Source: Bacteroidales bacterium (GTDB lineage: Bacteria > Bacteroidota > Bacteroidia > Bacteroidales > Dysgonomonadaceae). From it: DNA of 7,689 nt. Both the position numbers and the translations under genes were made by a program. Positions within the stretch are counted from its first letter, which is position 1. Each line of letters opens with the position of its first letter. The stretch is taken from positions 1 through 7,689 of the forward strand of contig JAAYTC010000158.1 of NCBI GenBank assembly GCA_012518155.1, written 5' to 3'. This document shows positions 6,230 to 7,689 of this stretch, one piece after another. The notes beneath the pieces are model-generated. The model had not been told where the DNA came from and made no database searches. It saw nothing but the letters and a program-made list of their open reading frames with translations.

Positions 6230-7390
6230 ATGAAACGCATACTAATTCTAATTGATTACTCCAGTGAATTTAGCCGCCGTCTGCTGAAAGGATTAATCCA
6301 GTACTCGAACGACCATGGGCCATGGATATTTTATCGTCTGCCCACCTACTATAAAACATTGTACGGCAAAGAGGGTATCGTGGAATGGGCGAAAGAGTGG
6401 AAAGCCGATGCCATCATTGCCCGATGGGACCACGAAGGCACGAACCTACTGGCCACGTTAAACATCCCCATCATCCTCCAGAACTACAAATCCCGGAGCC
6501 CCTATTTCTCGAACCTCACCGGTGACTACATTGGCACGGGCGAAATGGCTGCACGCTTTTTCATTAAAAGGCGTTACCGCAACCTTGCATATTATGGTAA
6601 CAAAGGGGTGATATGGTCGCGGGAGCGAGGCGAAGGGTTTCGGCGGGAAGCAGAAAAGGCGAACCTCAACTACTATTATTTTGAAACAGAGAACTTGAAC
6701 GGTGAAGATTGGGACACCAGCCACATGAAACTCGACGATTGGCTGCTTTCACTTCCCAAGCCGGTAGGACTGTTCGCGTGCGACGATAGCTTCGCGTTAA
6801 GGGTATCGCAGAGTTGCACGATTAATAATATTCGAATTCCGGAAGAGATATCGCTCATGGGAGTGGATAACGATGAGTTGATATGCCACCTTTCCGACCC
6901 TCCCATTTCATCGATCGTGACAGACGTGGAAAAAGGCGGCTACGAAGCGGGGAGATTGATTGACCGTATGATAAGCGGGGAGATCGAAGAACCCTTTAAT
7001 ATTATAATCAACCCTACACGGTTCGAGCTTCGTAAATCCACGGAAAAGTATGATATCACGAACGAGTATATTTCTCAGGTTGTCAATTTCATCGAGGACA
7101 ATTTCACTACTAATATTGATATCGAGGGACTTACCGAGCTTGTACCTTTATCGCGGCGAAACTTGGAAGTAAAATTCAAAGAAGAGATGGGAACCTCCAT
7201 TTACCAGTTCATCTTGAGTTGCCGGATCGACTATTTCGCTCGTTTGCTGTTGACTACCGACCGAACCCTTTTCGACTTGGCGCTGGAATCAGGATTTAAT
7301 GATTGCAAGAATATCGCTCGAATCTTTAAAAAATTAAAGGGCTGTACCCCCACCGAATACCGAAAAGAATTCATGGATGACATCCTATAA
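6230..7390 (+). CDS. XylR-type sugar-responsive regulator (periplasmic-binding-like sensor + AraC HTH)
   Basis: A 386-residue cytoplasmic transcription factor with the architecture and length of E. coli XylR (392 residues). Residues about 1-268 form a LacI/periplasmic-binding-protein-like sugar sensor: ILILIDYSSEFSRRLLKGL at the start, LTGDYIGTGEMAARFFIKRRYRNLAYYG near 97-123, a ligand-contact type CDDSFALRV at 184-192, and ISLMGVDNDELICHLSDPPISSI near 207-229. Residues about 279-378 are the AraC DNA-binding domain with two helix-turn-helix units: the first around LTELVPLSRRNLEVKFKEEMGTS, the second around LFDLALESGFNDCKNIARIFKKLKGCTPTEYRKE. In the family, sugar binding to the first part controls DNA binding. 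The next gene is an MFS sugar transporter, so it probably controls uptake of a monosaccharide. Xylose is one option, but the ligand cannot be read from the sequence, so no symbol is given. Translation may be RNA-controlled. Confidence 0.92.
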   Translation: MKRILILIDYSSEFSRRLLKGLIQYSNDHGPWIFYRLPTYYKTLYGKEGIVEWAKEWKADAIIARWDHEGTNLLATLNIPIILQNYKSRSPYFSNLTGDYIGTGEMAARFFIKRRYRNLAYYGNKGVIWSRERGEGFRREAEKANLNYYYFETENLNGEDWDTSHMKLDDWLLSLPKPVGLFACDDSFALRVSQSCTINNIRIPEEISLMGVDNDELICHLSDPPISSIVTDVEKGGYEAGRLIDRMISGEIEEPFNIIINPTRFELRKSTEKYDITNEYISQVVNFIEDNFTTNIDIEGLTELVPLSRRNLEVKFKEEMGTSIYQFILSCRIDYFARLLLTTDRTLFDLALESGFNDCKNIARIFKKLKGCTPTEYRKEFMDDIL

Positions 7391-7444
7391 CGATTTTTGA
7401 AATCAACATTACGCTTTTAAAGCAATATTCAGCCCGTTAAAAAA

Positions 7445-7452
7445 TACTTTTG
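7445..7452 (+). promoter_or_regulatory. possible -7 box for the sugar transporter gene
   Basis: TACTTTTG matches TAnnTTTG exactly, 61 bases ahead of the ATG at 7514. No clear TTTG or TTG lies 19-21 bases upstream, so it may need an activator or may not be a promoter. No terminator is seen after the regulator stop codon (only short stems such as GATTT-TTG-AAATC at 7392-7404), so read-through from the regulator is also possible. Confidence 0.35.
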
Positions 7453-7489
7453 TGTAATAAAGGCGTATAAATGCCTGTTTTTATTCTCA

Positions 7490-7503
7490 TCACGAAATAT
7501 AAC
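7490..7503 (+). promoter_or_regulatory. candidate operator, copy 2 (TCACGAAATATAAC)
   Basis: Matches the sequence in the regulator's promoter spacer (6137-6150) at 13 of 14 bases. It ends 10 bases before the transporter start codon, downstream of the candidate -7 box, a position suited to a repressor roadblock or to activating a promoter not recognised here. Confidence 0.4.
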
Positions 7504-7513
7504 ACGTATTATA

Positions 7514-7689
7514 ATGAGCAGTATTCCGGAAATCAAACATGTCAAGGACAAAAGTACCACCATCAAATCGATGATAATACTGGCACTTTTGTATTTTATT
7601 TTTGGGTTGGTATCATGGGTTAACACCATATTGATCCCCTACTTCGAGTTAACACTACAGTTATCGCGTTTTGAATCCTACTTGGTAAC
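7514..7689 (+). CDS. MFS monosaccharide transporter, FucP/GluP type (5' part only)
   Basis: The first 58 codons of an inner-membrane proton-coupled sugar importer; the frame is open to the window edge. It begins MSSIPEIKHVKDKSTTIKS, a short cytoplasmic tail. A first transmembrane helix follows (residues about 19-37, IKSMIILALLYFIFGLVSW), then NTILIPYFELTLQLSRFESYLV. The pattern F-FG-(V/T)-W-N-ILIPY-...-L-...-SYLV is what I recall at the start of Bacteroidota members of the fucose/glucose/galactose permease family, which usually run about 400-470 residues. The ATG at 7514 is preferred over the internal ATG at 7571 because it keeps the tail and the whole helix. There is no Shine-Dalgarno. It lies 123 bases after the regulator gene on the same strand. 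The sugar cannot be told from this fragment. Confidence 0.82.
   Translation, partial: MSSIPEIKHVKDKSTTIKSMIILALLYFIFGLVSWVNTILIPYFELTLQLSRFESYLV

Noticed and set aside
7461..7476. AGGC/GCCT hairpin in the transporter leader
   Set aside because: Five pairs including one G-T around an AT loop are expected by chance and match no riboswitch I recognise.
7429..7629. Minus-strand open frame of 66 codons with hydrophobic stretches
   Set aside because: It overlaps the transporter start and its hydrophobic look comes from the complement of the first transmembrane helix. The plus-strand FucP-type signature is convincing.

Overview
The window looks chromosomal and comes from a member of the Bacteroidota, most likely the order Bacteroidales. 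Three things point there. The promoters follow the phylum's own consensus (TTTG about 19-21 bases before TAnnTTTG), with two perfect copies of TTTG-N19-TATCTTTG. Most genes lack a Shine-Dalgarno sequence. The gene content is typical: small ribosomal protein uS15 beginning MYLDSAKK, a carboxypeptidase-regulatory-domain protein, a TonB-plug/macroglobulin-like surface protein, and a FucP-type sugar transporter. The genus cannot be fixed from this sequence alone.

Layout. Positions 1-1086 (minus) hold the first 362 codons of nadB, L-aspartate oxidase, the first step of de novo NAD synthesis; its 3' end lies outside the window. Upstream on the same strand, 1212-3863 encodes an 883-residue exported protein with an MG2-like N-terminal half and a TonB-receptor plug domain but no beta-barrel. 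A 200-base divergent promoter region separates it from a plus-strand gene (4064-5332) for an exported carboxypeptidase-like regulatory domain protein. Next comes rpsO (5454-5723), a compact single-gene unit with a consensus promoter and an intrinsic terminator.

Positions 5776-6229 contain no protein gene but much structure: a widely spaced CCGGCCGG inverted repeat, an AT-rich set of TATGTTTT repeats, a perfect promoter followed about 60 bases later by an intrinsic terminator (a candidate RNA of roughly 87 nt), and then a second promoter. This leads to a regulator of the E. coli XylR type (6230-7390: periplasmic-binding-protein-like sensor fused to an AraC DNA-binding domain). The regulator is followed by the start of an MFS sugar transporter of the FucP/GluP type (7514 to window end). 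Regulator plus transporter look like the start of a monosaccharide-use locus.

The most interesting signal is in this last intergenic region. The ascending arm and apical loop of the 6072-6106 terminator are complementary over 15 continuous bases (two G-U pairs) to the ribosome-binding region of the regulator gene. That binding site is itself unusual, being a strong GAGGAGG in a phylum that seldom uses one. This suggests RNA control of the regulator in cis or in trans. In addition, a 14-base motif (13 of 14 identical) occurs in the regulator promoter and again just ahead of the transporter gene, and may be the regulator's operator.
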